Shown in pieces: positions 43,734-53,117 of a stretch of 64,000 nt of DNA. The position numbers were made by a program, and so were the translations under genes. This DNA is from Pseudoalteromonas rhizosphaerae (GTDB taxonomy: Bacteria; Pseudomonadota; Gammaproteobacteria; Enterobacterales; Alteromonadaceae): assembly GCF_902498845.1 (NCBI RefSeq), contig NZ_CABVLM010000013.1, positions 62,001 through 126,000 of the forward strand, read 5' to 3'. Each line of letters opens with the position of its first letter. Position 1 is the first letter of the stretch. The notes under the pieces are model-generated. The model was given only the letters and a program-made list of their open reading frames with translations, was not told the DNA's origin and searched no databases.

Positions 43734-43786
43734 GAAATTCATAGGGTCAGGCTAAAGCTGACCCTATGAATTATCACTATAAAATC

Positions 43787-44872
43787 TTATTGGGTTGAGG
43801 CAAACTTTAACATTCTTGTTTGATCTGTTAATTCAATATTAATGAGCTCAAATGGGGCTTTAGCTGTTTTAGCGACAGAAAACGGCATCATGAAGTTACT
43901 ATAGTTATCTATCTGCTTAGCAACTTCTACCGTAGCCAATTTTACCCGTTCTCCTTTACTCCCCTTTCCGGTCAGTGTCGCGCGAATAGCGAAGCGTCCA
44001 GCGTCGGTCACTTGCACCGGAACCTGTGCTTGATACTGGCTGTTCCCTAAATATGCAATTTTGGCAGTATCCATAGTAATGGTTTGCGCACTGTGTACAA
44101 AAGGCATTTTTATAGAGCGCTTTACAATTTGCCCATTTATTTTCGTTTTAACATTTGCCTCGAGTTCATAATACCCTTTCGCTGCACCAATGGTTTCAAG
44201 CGGATAAGCAAATACCGCCTCGCCGTTTTCATAACCTACAGCAAGTTGCTCGCCATCAGGAGCAAATAACGTTAGTTGCACATCGTTATCTTTAAAGCGC
44301 TTTTGCCCCATACTAAGCTGCATGGCCAAACGTTGTTGGTGCTGTTTTAATTTAAACTGGCTTTTGGCATGTAGCGCATTGCGCGAGCCTTTTTCAATAA
44401 CGTGCACTAAATAGGTGTCATTGTCATTGAGGGCCTGGCTTGTTTTTAACATAGCCTTGCCGTTGACTTGGCCTAACTTAAGCCCAATGCTACCATCACT
44501 AAATCCAGCATTTTGCATTTGCTCACGTGCCACTATCGCTTGGATTGGCAACTGCCGCGAATTCGCATCGCGCACCGATAACTCATCTAATTGTAAATCA
44601 TGAGGCTTAAACACTTCACCGCTATCAAAGCGCGCTTTCGGCGCGATACGAATAAAGTTATCAGCTTGATTAACAAATACTGGCACGCCGCGTTTTAACT
44701 CTTTTCCTGAAACATGCTGCCAATACTCAACGCTGTCTTTTTCAAGTGTTTGTAGTTGCGAAACAGGCGCAGACTGCACTTGTGGAAATTGGTATACCGT
44801 TTGCTCATTCGCATTCGCCGCTGTGCTTACAAGCATCATAGCAACACATAGTTTGGTTAACTTTTTGATCAT
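43787..44872 (-). CDS. Secreted DUF4785 family protein
   Basis: About 361 residues from the Met at 44872, which has AGGAG 7 bases upstream. The frame is open further back, into the preceding gene. Signal peptide to about residue 21 (STAANA). The mature protein is beta-rich with several Ig-like/fibronectin-like segments, matching DUF4785, a family without known activity found next to secreted hydrolases. Ten bases separate it from the lipase-like gene upstream, so they are one operon and probably act together outside the cytosol. Confidence 0.75.
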   Translation of the reverse strand: MIKKLTKLCVAMMLVSTAANANEQTVYQFPQVQSAPVSQLQTLEKDSVEYWQHVSGKELKRGVPVFVNQADNFIRIAPKARFDSGEVFKPHDLQLDELSVRDANSRQLPIQAIVAREQMQNAGFSDGSIGLKLGQVNGKAMLKTSQALNDNDTYLVHVIEKGSRNALHAKSQFKLKQHQQRLAMQLSMGQKRFKDNDVQLTLFAPDGEQLAVGYENGEAVFAYPLETIGAAKGYYELEANVKTKINGQIVKRSIKMPFVHSAQTITMDTAKIAYLGNSQYQAQVPVQVTDAGRFAIRATLTGKGSKGERVKLATVEVAKQIDNYSNFMMPFSVAKTAKAPFELINIELTDQTRMLKFASTQ

Positions 44873-44882
44873 TGTCTGGCTC

Positions 44883-45749
44883 CTAAATTCGATTTTTAAG
44901 CATGTCTGATAAGCCAAAGCAATTGCGGCGACTTTGCTGGTGACTTAAAGGTTCACTGCCTTGGGTGCGTGATTTATCTGTAAACCACACTACCCCCGCT
45001 AACGACTGAGAGCTGCAATTTAAGAAGCCATCTGAACAGCTGTCTAACCAATTTTGCGTAACTTCAAGTGCCACTTGGTTTTGATATCCGCCGCAATAGC
45101 TATCGCTGTCCCAAACGGCTGATTCAACGTCACTACCTACAACGGTTTCAAAGCGAGAGGGTAAACTTGGCCGATTAGGTGTGCCGTTAAGCCACTGTGC
45201 GTTATACGACGCCATCCAAGATACTTGCTGTTGTTTCACTGCATCGTTGCCATAACCGAGCAGCCAGCCCAAACTTTGCTCAAAAGAGTTACCAGCAACG
45301 ACCGCATCAGCAAGCGGCGTACCGCCACTCGAAGGTGCCAGTGCAATTGTGCGCGTCACTTTATTAATGATATTAGGAAAACGGCTATCCCATGTCGGGT
45401 TAGACAAAATCCAACGCACAACATTGCCGCCGTTAGAATGAGTAATGAGTGTTAACTCAGTAATATTTTTATTGCTAATAAATGTGGTGAGTTGCTCGGC
45501 TAAGCAACCAACAGCGCCGTCAGCCCACATGTATTGCTCAAAATCACAATTAATAACCGTGTAGTTATTGGTGTTAGGTAGACCTTGGCGCACCGTATCA
45601 ACAAAGCTGCCCGTCCAATAATCATTATATGCATCACTTTGCTGGCCAGTGCCATGTACAAATGCGACTCCTTGCGCAGCAAAAGCGCCTTGACTCAAGC
45701 CCGCCGCCAGCGCTAAAGCCGGCATCAATAAGCGTGTTTTTATTTTCAT
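44883..45749 (-). CDS. Secreted alpha/beta hydrolase (lipase-like)
   Basis: A protein of 288 residues. Signal peptide ends AFAA (about residue 25). The alpha/beta-hydrolase core has the oxyanion segment FVHGTGQ (30-36) and the nucleophile Ser105 in THSNGG, a variant of GxSxG (H-S-N-G). Asp and His partners are probably in the Cys-rich second half, which has Cys pairs (SYCGGY, DSCSDGFLNCSS). Similar to PGAP1-like/triacylglycerol lipase-like secreted hydrolases. First gene of a two-gene operon with the DUF4785 protein. Confidence 0.78.
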   Translation of the reverse strand: MKIKTRLLMPALALAAGLSQGAFAAQGVAFVHGTGQQSDAYNDYWTGSFVDTVRQGLPNTNNYTVINCDFEQYMWADGAVGCLAEQLTTFISNKNITELTLITHSNGGNVVRWILSNPTWDSRFPNIINKVTRTIALAPSSGGTPLADAVVAGNSFEQSLGWLLGYGNDAVKQQQVSWMASYNAQWLNGTPNRPSLPSRFETVVGSDVESAVWDSDSYCGGYQNQVALEVTQNWLDSCSDGFLNCSSQSLAGVVWFTDKSRTQGSEPLSHQQSRRNCFGLSDMLKNRI

Positions 45750-46206
45750 GCGTGTTCCTGTTCTTTGTGTTTATATCTATCAGATTAGAGGTGTGACCTC
45801 CGATCAGAAAATAGACCAAAAAGGAACGAACGCAAGAAAACACATACATAAAATTAACTTTTGTTTACTTTTTCACTACAAACTATTGGTTTTGTGGTCA
45901 AATTAAAATGAAAGAGTCGCGATGGTGACCTTCTCAACAAAGCCACACACAGAAAGATAAAACAATAATGAAGATATAAGCTGGCTACCTTTTAGGAGAA
46001 GATCACAACAAAGAGGCAGAAAGAAAATTACAGCACGTTCATTTTTTATTCATAAATGTAATTGAGTTTGTAGAGCGCATGTGTGATATTGGATTATACA
46101 AAGAAATAAGTAATACAATAGCTTGAACAGTTAGTAGTATTTAAATTAATAGATAAGCCAAGATAAAAAAGTTGGCTCTATTTGTAATAATTAAAAAGGC
46201 ATAGAT
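45750..46206. other. Divergent intergenic region
   Basis: About 455 bases between the lipase operon and the HD gene. I see no gene, repeat or hairpin. Base composition becomes clearly more AT-rich from here on, into the HD/radical SAM pair. Confidence 0.5.
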
Positions 46207-47712
46207 ATGGATTTTGATACACAACTCGTAAGTAAAATTCTTGACCCCATCCATGGAATAATAAGATTAACTGATTTGGAGGTTAAGTGTATAGACCATC
46301 CTTTATTTCAACGATTGCGGACTATTAAACAAAATACGTTTTTATATAAAGTATTCCCTTCGGCTATGCATACACGGTTTGAACACTCTCTAGGTGTTAT
46401 GAGTTTATCTTATGAGATACTTAAACATTTACAGCTAAACTCTTACCGCTTTGCTAAAAAGAACAAAAATCAATGTTTATTCACATCTATGGGAAAGCTG
46501 TCCAATATTAACATTCAGGAATTAAGACTAGCTGCATTATTCCATGATATTGGTCATGGACCAATGTCACATCAATTTGATTCATTTCTACCTTCAAAAA
46601 CATACCTAAAAAAGCATATAGGTTCAAAGTTCCCTGACTTATTTAACATGATCAAAGGAGAAAAGATTGAGCATGAACATATTTCACTAATTTTTGTAAG
46701 GGCTATTTATGATAGTCTCAACACTGAAGATAAAGAAAAAATTGATATCAATAATGTAATGAAAATCATTGAAAGCAATTATTCAAATAAGTCTATATTC
46801 ACAAAGATTGATAATAAAGTCATAGATATCTTACCGATGTTAACATCAATTATTTCTTCATGTCCTATCGATGCTGATAGAATGGATTATTTACAAAGAG
46901 ATGGGTATTTTTCTGGCGTTAAGTGTGGTGTTTACGACTACAATAGATTATTTATGTCCATTGTACCAGTTGAAGATAATAATAAATTATATTTAGCATA
47001 TACAGAGAGTTGTATAGATTCAATTGCTGAATTCATTAATGCTAGGGCAAATCTATTCAGTCAGGTTTATTATCACAAAACAAATAGGGCTTTCTCATCA
47101 ATGATGGGAGCTATCTGCAATATCGCATCTAGTGGCAATGAACAAAATATTTTTTGTTTCAATGAATCAGCTAATGCTGATGAAGAAGATAAAATTTCTC
47201 TTATTCAAAAATTTTATTTGAAAAACTCTGATAGCTACTTTTTAAATGAACAATTAAAAACACTCCTAGCTAAAAGTGAGAAGCCTGAGATCGGCCTCCA
47301 AATTTTAAATGATTTAAATAGTAGAAAACCATGGGTAAAAAAATACGAAGCTAAAGTTTTCCCTCCAAACAAATCAATCACAGATAACATAGATAAGGAG
47401 TTTCGCGAAAATATAGAGAATAAAATCTCAGAAATAATTTGTAATGTTGTTAGTAATGAGTATTTCACTGTAGATGTAATGACAGACAATGCATTTAAAG
47501 ATATCGATAAAACTGAAATAAAGTTATTAGCTAAGACTTTTTCTGGTGATTATAATTTAAAAAGATTCGATGAATGTGGCGATAAGTTAAACAGATATCA
47601 ATCAATAAAGTATTTTATTCGTGTTTTTATTGCTCCTGAATTTTCAGCATGTCTAACTGATAATGTTTTGGAAAAAATTGAAAATTGTAAGAATGAATTA
47701 CTAAAATTGTAA
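46207..47712 (+). CDS. SAMHD1/YwfO-like HD-domain phosphohydrolase
   Basis: A protein of 501 residues, cytosolic. HD domain about 10-230: HPLFQRLRTIKQ (31-42), HTRFEHSLGV (55-64, His60), ALFHDIGHGPMSH (110-122, His113/Asp114) and CPIDADRMDYLQRD (219-231, the final Asp). This is the pattern of the deoxynucleotide/HD superfamily phosphohydrolases related to SAMHD1. A less conserved helical C-terminal half follows. AAGG precedes the ATG. Thirty-three bases downstream is a radical SAM gene in the same direction. Low GC relative to the flanks suggests acquisition. Depletion of dNTPs against phage is one possible role, not shown. Confidence 0.85.
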   Translation: MDFDTQLVSKILDPIHGIIRLTDLEVKCIDHPLFQRLRTIKQNTFLYKVFPSAMHTRFEHSLGVMSLSYEILKHLQLNSYRFAKKNKNQCLFTSMGKLSNINIQELRLAALFHDIGHGPMSHQFDSFLPSKTYLKKHIGSKFPDLFNMIKGEKIEHEHISLIFVRAIYDSLNTEDKEKIDINNVMKIIESNYSNKSIFTKIDNKVIDILPMLTSIISSCPIDADRMDYLQRDGYFSGVKCGVYDYNRLFMSIVPVEDNNKLYLAYTESCIDSIAEFINARANLFSQVYYHKTNRAFSSMMGAICNIASSGNEQNIFCFNESANADEEDKISLIQKFYLKNSDSYFLNEQLKTLLAKSEKPEIGLQILNDLNSRKPWVKKYEAKVFPPNKSITDNIDKEFRENIENKISEIICNVVSNEYFTVDVMTDNAFKDIDKTEIKLLAKTFSGDYNLKRFDECGDKLNRYQSIKYFIRVFIAPEFSACLTDNVLEKIENCKNELLKL

Positions 47713-47745
47713 TTACTAATATCTGAACTAATAAGGAGGTTACAG

Positions 47746-48057
47746 TTGAGTAAAATATTTTGCATAAGTGCTGGTCAGCTTATAACGAAAAAAACGGACC
47801 ATATTATTCATAGAAAAAATAGATATTTAAACTATGGATTGCTATCTTTAGCTACTGTTTTAAAAAACAATGGATTTGAGTCAATACAAATACAAGGTGG
47901 ATTTGATGATCCAAATGATACTTTTAACACTTCAGTATCAGTGGGGTTATTAGCTTCTGAGTACCCTATTTTAATCTCAATACCTAGCTTTTATGCTGTT
48001 AGTTGGGTGAATAGTTTTATTAATTTAGTAAAAAAGGCTTTACCTCAAAAAAAATAA
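47746..48057 (+). CDS. B12-binding domain of a radical SAM protein (N-terminal part, frame interrupted)
   Basis: 103 residues from a TTG with AAGGAGG 6 bases before it. The segment has the layout of a cobalamin-binding Rossmann domain: RYLNYGLLSLATVLKNNGFESIQIQGG at 26-52, then ILISIPSFYAVSW. It ends at TAA (48055-48057) right after an A8 tract (48047-48054). Shifting -1 on that tract (CAA AAA AAA then ATA) continues IIIGGRWVIDDEV straight into the radical SAM domain at 48099, so both pieces are one protein. This is either a frameshift mutation, a sequencing slip or programmed frameshifting. Confidence 0.75.
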   Translation: MSKIFCISAGQLITKKTDHIIHRKNRYLNYGLLSLATVLKNNGFESIQIQGGFDDPNDTFNTSVSVGLLASEYPILISIPSFYAVSWVNSFINLVKKALPQKK

Positions 48058-48098
48058 TTATTGGTGGTCGATGGGTAATAGATGATGAAGTCACTTTA

Positions 48099-49097
48099 AT
48101 GAAAGAGCTTATACCACTTGCTGATATTATTTTTCCTGGTACAGCTGAAGAACATATTTTAAAGCTTATTACAAATAACCCATTAAAGTCGTTGAAAGAA
48201 AATGTTATTAATCAATTAGATTACTCCCTACTACACGAACGTCATTTGTATCAGCCAAATTTAGAGGTTTCAAGAGGATGTGGTATGGGTTGCAATTTTT
48301 GTCAAGAAAAAGACGAAAGACTAACAAACCTAAAATCCCCTAAACTAATAGTAGCTGAATCGCATAGAACCATTTTGTTTGATAACCTAACTCCTATGAA
48401 CCTGTATTTTGAAGCATCTCTATTTGCTTCGAAAGAAGAGTGGATTGACGAATTAATAAAACACCGCCAGCAAACCAAGCAAAGCTTTAAGTGGAGAACA
48501 GAGGCTCGTGTTGATAGCATCAAAGTATCTCATCTCAAAAAACTAAAGTCAGCAGGTTTAGAGGTCATAGATTTAGGTTTAGAAAGTGCGAATTTCAACC
48601 AGCTTATAAATATGAACAAGACAAAAAGACCTGAGAAATACCTCTCGCAAGCATCAAGGGTAATTGAAGAAGCATATAGAAATAATATTAAAGTAAAAGT
48701 TAATATCTTATTGTTTGCAGGTGAAAACAAAGAATCGATTACTTCAACTATAGATTGGCTTGATAAGCATAAAGATGCAATTACTGGTGTCTCTGTAGGC
48801 CCTGTAATAGTATTCGGTTGGCAAACTAAGATAAAAGCATATCTTAATGCGTTAAGTGTTTTGGGAGCTTCTGTTAGTCACCAACCAATAACTGGAATTA
48901 CTCATTTAGATTTAAGCTCGACCATTGACTATAAATCATCTATTGATATTTCAAAATATATTGGTCAAAGATATACAACATCTGAAGATTACTTTTATTT
49001 AAAATCATTTTCTTATTTTGCAAGAGACTACACATTTGAACAATTCAACTCAGATTGCAAAGGAATTGAAGATCAACTAAATTTCAGACTAGTTTAA
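48099..49097 (+). CDS. Radical SAM domain of the B12-binding radical SAM protein (C-terminal part)
   Basis: 332 residues counted from an internal Met. The frame is open back to the A8 tract. The 4Fe-4S motif is CGMGCNFC (Cys61, 65, 68; CX3CX2C), preceded by LEVSRG. Next come the GGxEP-equivalent TPMNLYFEASLFA and EVIDLGLESAN, typical of B12-dependent radical SAM enzymes (class B methylases and relatives). The C-terminal ~100 residues are specific. No precursor peptide gene or partner other than the HD protein is visible. The substrate is unknown. With the HD gene it forms an isolated AT-rich two-gene unit. Confidence 0.8.
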   Translation: MKELIPLADIIFPGTAEEHILKLITNNPLKSLKENVINQLDYSLLHERHLYQPNLEVSRGCGMGCNFCQEKDERLTNLKSPKLIVAESHRTILFDNLTPMNLYFEASLFASKEEWIDELIKHRQQTKQSFKWRTEARVDSIKVSHLKKLKSAGLEVIDLGLESANFNQLINMNKTKRPEKYLSQASRVIEEAYRNNIKVKVNILLFAGENKESITSTIDWLDKHKDAITGVSVGPVIVFGWQTKIKAYLNALSVLGASVSHQPITGITHLDLSSTIDYKSSIDISKYIGQRYTTSEDYFYLKSFSYFARDYTFEQFNSDCKGIEDQLNFRLV

Positions 49098-49303
49098 ATT
49101 GCCATTTTATCTAATTCAATATTTAGAAATAAAGAGGACTTGACCTTATAATTTTTCATTACTATATTCAGACCTAACATTTAATCCCCCGTCATCACGC
49201 CCTAAAAATAAGCAATTGATGAGTAATATCGCGCATGGAGGCGCGATAAGGTGAAACTAAGCCATGGATGGCCCCTCTTTGGCTGAGGTCGCCAGCGCGA
49301 CAA

Positions 49304-49535
49304 AACCTGAATAAGGTTTTTTAAAACAGCTAGCGAGTTAGAAAACTTCAAGTTAGCGAGCAATAACCAAAGATTACACTCGCGCCAGCAAGCTTAACGC
49401 CTACGGTGGTTAACTCTATCATTAGTGTTAAATCATTCGTGGCTGAAGCCATCCCCTACAGAGAGTCCGGAGAGGGGTCGGCGGCAGCCGTCCCTTGGTT
49501 GCCGCCAGCAAGCTAAACCTTGAATAAGGTTTTTA
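49304..49535. repeat. Repeated AAACCTxGAATAAGGTTT hairpins
   Basis: AAACCTGAATAAGGTTTTTT (49304-49323) and AAACCTTGAATAAGGTTTTT (49515-49534) are two copies of a short hairpin with a T tail, framing GC-richer sequence with CCAGCAAGC motifs. They lie in a convergent gap and probably act as terminators within a repeat-rich element. Confidence 0.5.
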
Positions 49536-49537
49536 AT

Positions 49538-49643
49538 GTAGGTCGCGGATTTATCCCGACAAAAGTTAAATACAGAGTTAACGAGTTTAATAAAATACGA
49601 TTAACCATACCTATACAACTTTTCAGGCTAAAGCCCGACCTAC
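49538..49643. mobile_element. ~106-bp element with GTAGGTCG/CGACCTAC ends
   Basis: GTAGGTCG at 49538-49545 and CGACCTAC at 49636-49643 are inverted, with inner arms (GGATTTATCCCGAC, GGCTAAAGCCCGAC) that each have their own short hairpin. A miniature repeat close to the stop of the siderophore receptor gene. Confidence 0.55.
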
Positions 49644-49668
49644 GGCTAAATAAGCTTTTTAAGATAAA

Positions 49669-51777
49669 TTAAAAGCTATATTTTAAGCTCAGCTTATAAT
49701 TTACCGGCTCACCGGGTTGAGTCCAAATTGCAGAGTAAGAGTTTGAGTAATATTCTTTATCCAGAACGTTATTTACATTTAACTGTACACTCACATCATC
49801 ATTAACGTTGTAAGTTGCAAACAGATTCACCAGCGTATACGAAGGTAAGTAATACGTAGGATCAATGGTTTCACCTAAACGCTCACCTTCATATTGAACA
49901 GCTATACCAATGCTCGCATTTAAATTGAATAAGTCATTTAAATCTCGCTTAAGGCGCGCATTTGCACTGTGCTTAGGAATGCCTAGTAATGGGCTACCTT
50001 TTGGCAGCTTTACCCACCAATCTGTATTAACGGTGTCGTTTGCCGTTTTGGCATCAGTATAGGTATATGCAAAATCAAACGAAGTAGTGTCAGTAATATT
50101 ACCATGTAAATCAAACTCAACCCCTTCGCTAGTTACTTCACCTAACGCAGTCGACACACCCGCTTGCAGATCTGTAGTTAGCATATTGCTTTTTTCGGCG
50201 CTAAATACGGTAAAGCTACCATTTAGGGTATCGGTGCTAAATTTAATACCCGCCTCAATAGAGGTTGTTGATTCCGGCTTAAATGCATCACCATTTATGT
50301 CGTAACCGCTGTTTGGCCTAAAACCTTCAGAGTAGCTGGTGTAATATTGTATATCGTCTGAGTAGGCGTACACTAAACCAACCCGTGGACTAAATGTACT
50401 TTGGTCACTCTTAGACTGACTTTGATTGATATGATTATCTATTTGCTGATCAAACCAATCATAACGGCCACCCACTTGCACTTTCCATTGCTCAGTGATG
50501 TCGATTTGATCTTGAATATAAACCCCGTAACTGTGCTGTACTTCAGTGCTGTTATATAAAAGTGAGCCTTCGGGTGCTGTTTGCCCATACACAGGGTTAT
50601 ACATATTGATTGCATAGCGCGTATCTTCAAGCGTAGGGCGATATCTGTACCAGAGTTTGTCAAAATCAAACTTGCTGGCGTCGGCACCTATTAATAAATG
50701 GTGGGTAAACCCAGCTGCTGTTACGCTGCCACTAAGCTCGGTACGCGCAGAAATATTTTTAGTTTGAAAATCGCGCTCGTTATGTTGTCTACTTAAAGTT
50801 TCGCCATCAGTAAAGTAAACCTGCCGCCCTGGTGCCAGTTCTGCATCGCTCGATTCGCTTATAAATTTAGAATCGCTATAGCTAAACCCATTTAAAAGCG
50901 ACCATTGCCCTATTTGGTGCTCGAAGGTCAGTTGATGAGAAATCGCATCAACCTCTGTTGGTTTATCACTTGGTTCACCTAAAAAAGTATCAATGGGTAA
51001 TGCATCTACCTTTCCGTCTACGGCAACAATACCACGGTCAAACGTCACACTTTGGTCGACATACTCAAGTTCATAATTTAACTTTGTTGTGTCGGAAATT
51101 AACCATAATATTGAAGGCGTTATCACCGTTTTTTTATTTTCGTGGTAGTCTCTAAAGCTTTCACTTTCTTCAATCGCGCCGTTTACTCTAAAGGCGAGTT
51201 GTTCGGTAATTGCATTAGTGTAGTCGCCTTCACCGCGATAACTTTGCCAACTACCTGCGCTGACTTTTACAGAGCCTTGTTCTTCAAATTGTGGCTTTTT
51301 AGTAATAATGTTAATAGTACCACCAGGCTCAGAGCGGCCATAAAGTGCAGAGCCTGGGCCTTTCATCACTTCTACATAATCAATATTACTGGTATCACGG
51401 GTGCCGCTAAAACTTCGACCCGATGAAAAGCCATTAATTAAAAAGCCTGAAGGAATATTCTCATCACCTACTAAACCACGTATTGCAAAGCTTTCCCACA
51501 ATCCACCAAAATCATTTTGTTCAGAGATACTCGGTGTTAAGTCGAATATATCGGTGAGTGTGGTCACCCCGGCATCATCAAGGTTTTCTGCAGATATAAA
51601 TTCAATACTTTGTGGTTGTTCACTTAAAGGCACATCGCCGCGAAAAGCTTGCCTAACGCCCGAAACAGCTATTTTCTCAATGCTTGATGACGCCGTAGTT
51701 GCGTATACTGAAGGTGATAAAATTGCACTTATCGCAATTGAAAGCGCTGATATTTGGATTCGTTTAATTGTATTCAT
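49669..51777 (-). CDS. TonB-dependent siderophore receptor
   Basis: About 702 residues from the Met at 51777. Seven extra codons upstream are open. Signal peptide to about VYA (residue 27). Plug domain about 45-155 with SISEQNDFGG, FAIRGL, and YVEVMKGPGSALYGRSEPGGTINIITKKP. The barrel ends in the aromatic NYKLSLKYSF. Belongs to the ferric-siderophore (FhuA/FcuA type) branch. The Fur-like box at 51873-51889 fits iron control. The exact siderophore cannot be told and no biosynthesis or ABC genes are adjacent. Confidence 0.87.
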   Translation of the reverse strand: MNTIKRIQISALSIAISAILSPSVYATTASSSIEKIAVSGVRQAFRGDVPLSEQPQSIEFISAENLDDAGVTTLTDIFDLTPSISEQNDFGGLWESFAIRGLVGDENIPSGFLINGFSSGRSFSGTRDTSNIDYVEVMKGPGSALYGRSEPGGTINIITKKPQFEEQGSVKVSAGSWQSYRGEGDYTNAITEQLAFRVNGAIEESESFRDYHENKKTVITPSILWLISDTTKLNYELEYVDQSVTFDRGIVAVDGKVDALPIDTFLGEPSDKPTEVDAISHQLTFEHQIGQWSLLNGFSYSDSKFISESSDAELAPGRQVYFTDGETLSRQHNERDFQTKNISARTELSGSVTAAGFTHHLLIGADASKFDFDKLWYRYRPTLEDTRYAINMYNPVYGQTAPEGSLLYNSTEVQHSYGVYIQDQIDITEQWKVQVGGRYDWFDQQIDNHINQSQSKSDQSTFSPRVGLVYAYSDDIQYYTSYSEGFRPNSGYDINGDAFKPESTTSIEAGIKFSTDTLNGSFTVFSAEKSNMLTTDLQAGVSTALGEVTSEGVEFDLHGNITDTTSFDFAYTYTDAKTANDTVNTDWWVKLPKGSPLLGIPKHSANARLKRDLNDLFNLNASIGIAVQYEGERLGETIDPTYYLPSYTLVNLFATYNVNDDVSVQLNVNNVLDKEYYSNSYSAIWTQPGEPVNYKLSLKYSF

Positions 51778-51872
51778 TCTATCTCTTAGATATAGCACAG
51801 CTTAATCAATTAAGTTTGCACTCAAAAAAATTTTAAATGTAACCTACTAGGCAATCAGTTGAAGATGTAGGC

Positions 51873-51889
51873 AATAATAGTTATCATTT
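51873..51889 (-). promoter_or_regulatory. Candidate Fur box
   Basis: Read on the minus strand, AAATGATAACTATTATT matches the core of the Fur 19-mer (GATAATGATAATCATTATC) at most positions. It is about 95 bases upstream of the siderophore receptor start and also ~130 bases before the ankyrin gene at 52018 on the other strand. Confidence 0.55.
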
Positions 51890-52017
51890 AGAATTCCATA
51901 CAAACAAGGCAAAAAACGCTACCCTACTTGCAATAAATATTACAAAGTTATTAAAATATAATTTAAAGAAAAACGAAAATACTAACTTCAGCCAAATTAT
52001 GGAATAAAATAAATTAT

Positions 52018-52374
52018 ATGAATATTTCAGGCAAAACAGAATTAATGTTAAGTATTGAGAATTTGGACCTAGACAAAATTAAGCAGTTCATATACTCCGA
52101 ATATAAAAGTCTTGCTATAGATGATGAAATGTTTAAAAAAGACAGTAACGGGCGTTCTGCTATATATTATGCTGCTATGCGAGGAGATGAAGATATCATT
52201 TGGTTTTTATTATCACTTCTACCCGGAACCGGTATTTTTTGTAAACGTGGGCAACTATTAGAATCAAAAGATAACCAAGGATTGACCCCAGAGGAGTTTG
52301 CTCAAGTAAATGGAAACGATAAAATATATAAGTTACTTTGTTCTGAAAGAATGAGGATCGAGTTTTTCGAATAA
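52018..52374 (+). CDS. Short ankyrin-repeat protein
   Basis: A protein of 118 residues, cytosolic. The middle DSNGRSAIYYAAMRGDEDIIWFLLSL (about 41-66) and DNQGLTPEEFAQVNGNDKIYKLL (about 85-107) are two ankyrin repeats. The N-terminal helix pair likely caps them. Such small ankyrin proteins bind a partner protein and occur as immunity or accessory proteins. No partner is adjacent. Divergent from the siderophore receptor. Confidence 0.7.
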   Translation: MNISGKTELMLSIENLDLDKIKQFIYSEYKSLAIDDEMFKKDSNGRSAIYYAAMRGDEDIIWFLLSLLPGTGIFCKRGQLLESKDNQGLTPEEFAQVNGNDKIYKLLCSERMRIEFFE

Positions 52375-52613
52375 ATTTCAGACACGCGTTATCAAAATGC
52401 CTTGGCGACTAACTCTTTGTTACTTACTTAGATGATGAGATAAACACCTCAAGTGTAAACGGCACCATAATACGCCAATATTGATTTAACAATTCAATAT
52501 AGCCACAAGAGGTGTTCAAATGAAAGTATATCTAATTGCTGTTAAGTATCTCACATTAGTCAAACCATGATATTGATATAGACCCACTACGCAACATCTA
52601 ACAGGAGTACACT

Positions 52614-53117
52614 TTGATTTTTGCCATTGACTGCCAATATTACGACGACACAGCTATTGCTGCCGGTATCTTATTTAAAAATTGGTCCGACGAACAGATA
52701 ACAGCAAAACAAGTCAATACTATTAATGACATTGCGCCTTATGAACCGGGGCAGTTTTATAAACGAGAATTACCTTGTATTTTGTCCGTACTAAAATCTC
52801 TAGATACTCAACCAGATATAATCATAGTTGATGGCTATGTCACTTTAAGTAGTGCACAAAAGCCAGGTCTGGGCATGCACCTTTATGAGGCACTTGAACA
52901 ACAGATTCCCATTATTGGCGTAGCCAAAAGATCATTTGTCGATACACCAAAAGAAGCTGGAATTTTGCGAGGAAAAAGTGAAAATCCTCTTTATATAAGC
53001 AGTGTGGGAATTGATCTTGAACAAGCAAAAGAACACATACTGCACATGCATGGTAAAAATCGCCACCCAACCTTATTAAAATACGTTGACCAGCTAGCTA
53101 GAGGCATTGTTACCTAA
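52614..53117 (+). CDS. Short endonuclease V-like protein
   Basis: A protein of 167 residues from a TTG with AGGAG 7 bases upstream. E. coli Nfi is about 223 residues. The catalytic acids of the RNase H-like fold can be placed: Asp6 in FAIDCQYY, Glu52 in YKREL within YEPGQFYKREL (the YxPGxLxxRE motif), and Asp73 in IIIVDGYV. GLGMHL (86-91) replaces the usual HPRxxGLAxHLG, with the His-Pro pair missing (SSAQKP). Lys105 and PLYISSVG are conserved. The enzyme cuts DNA or RNA one base 3' of inosine. The N-terminal ~30-40 residues of the longer form are absent. Likely active, but specificity may differ. Confidence 0.8.
   Translation: MIFAIDCQYYDDTAIAAGILFKNWSDEQITAKQVNTINDIAPYEPGQFYKRELPCILSVLKSLDTQPDIIIVDGYVTLSSAQKPGLGMHLYEALEQQIPIIGVAKRSFVDTPKEAGILRGKSENPLYISSVGIDLEQAKEHILHMHGKNRHPTLLKYVDQLARGIVT

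Noticed and set aside
51401..51805. Plus-strand 134-aa frame over the siderophore receptor start
   Set aside because: Antisense to the conserved plug domain. No independent support.
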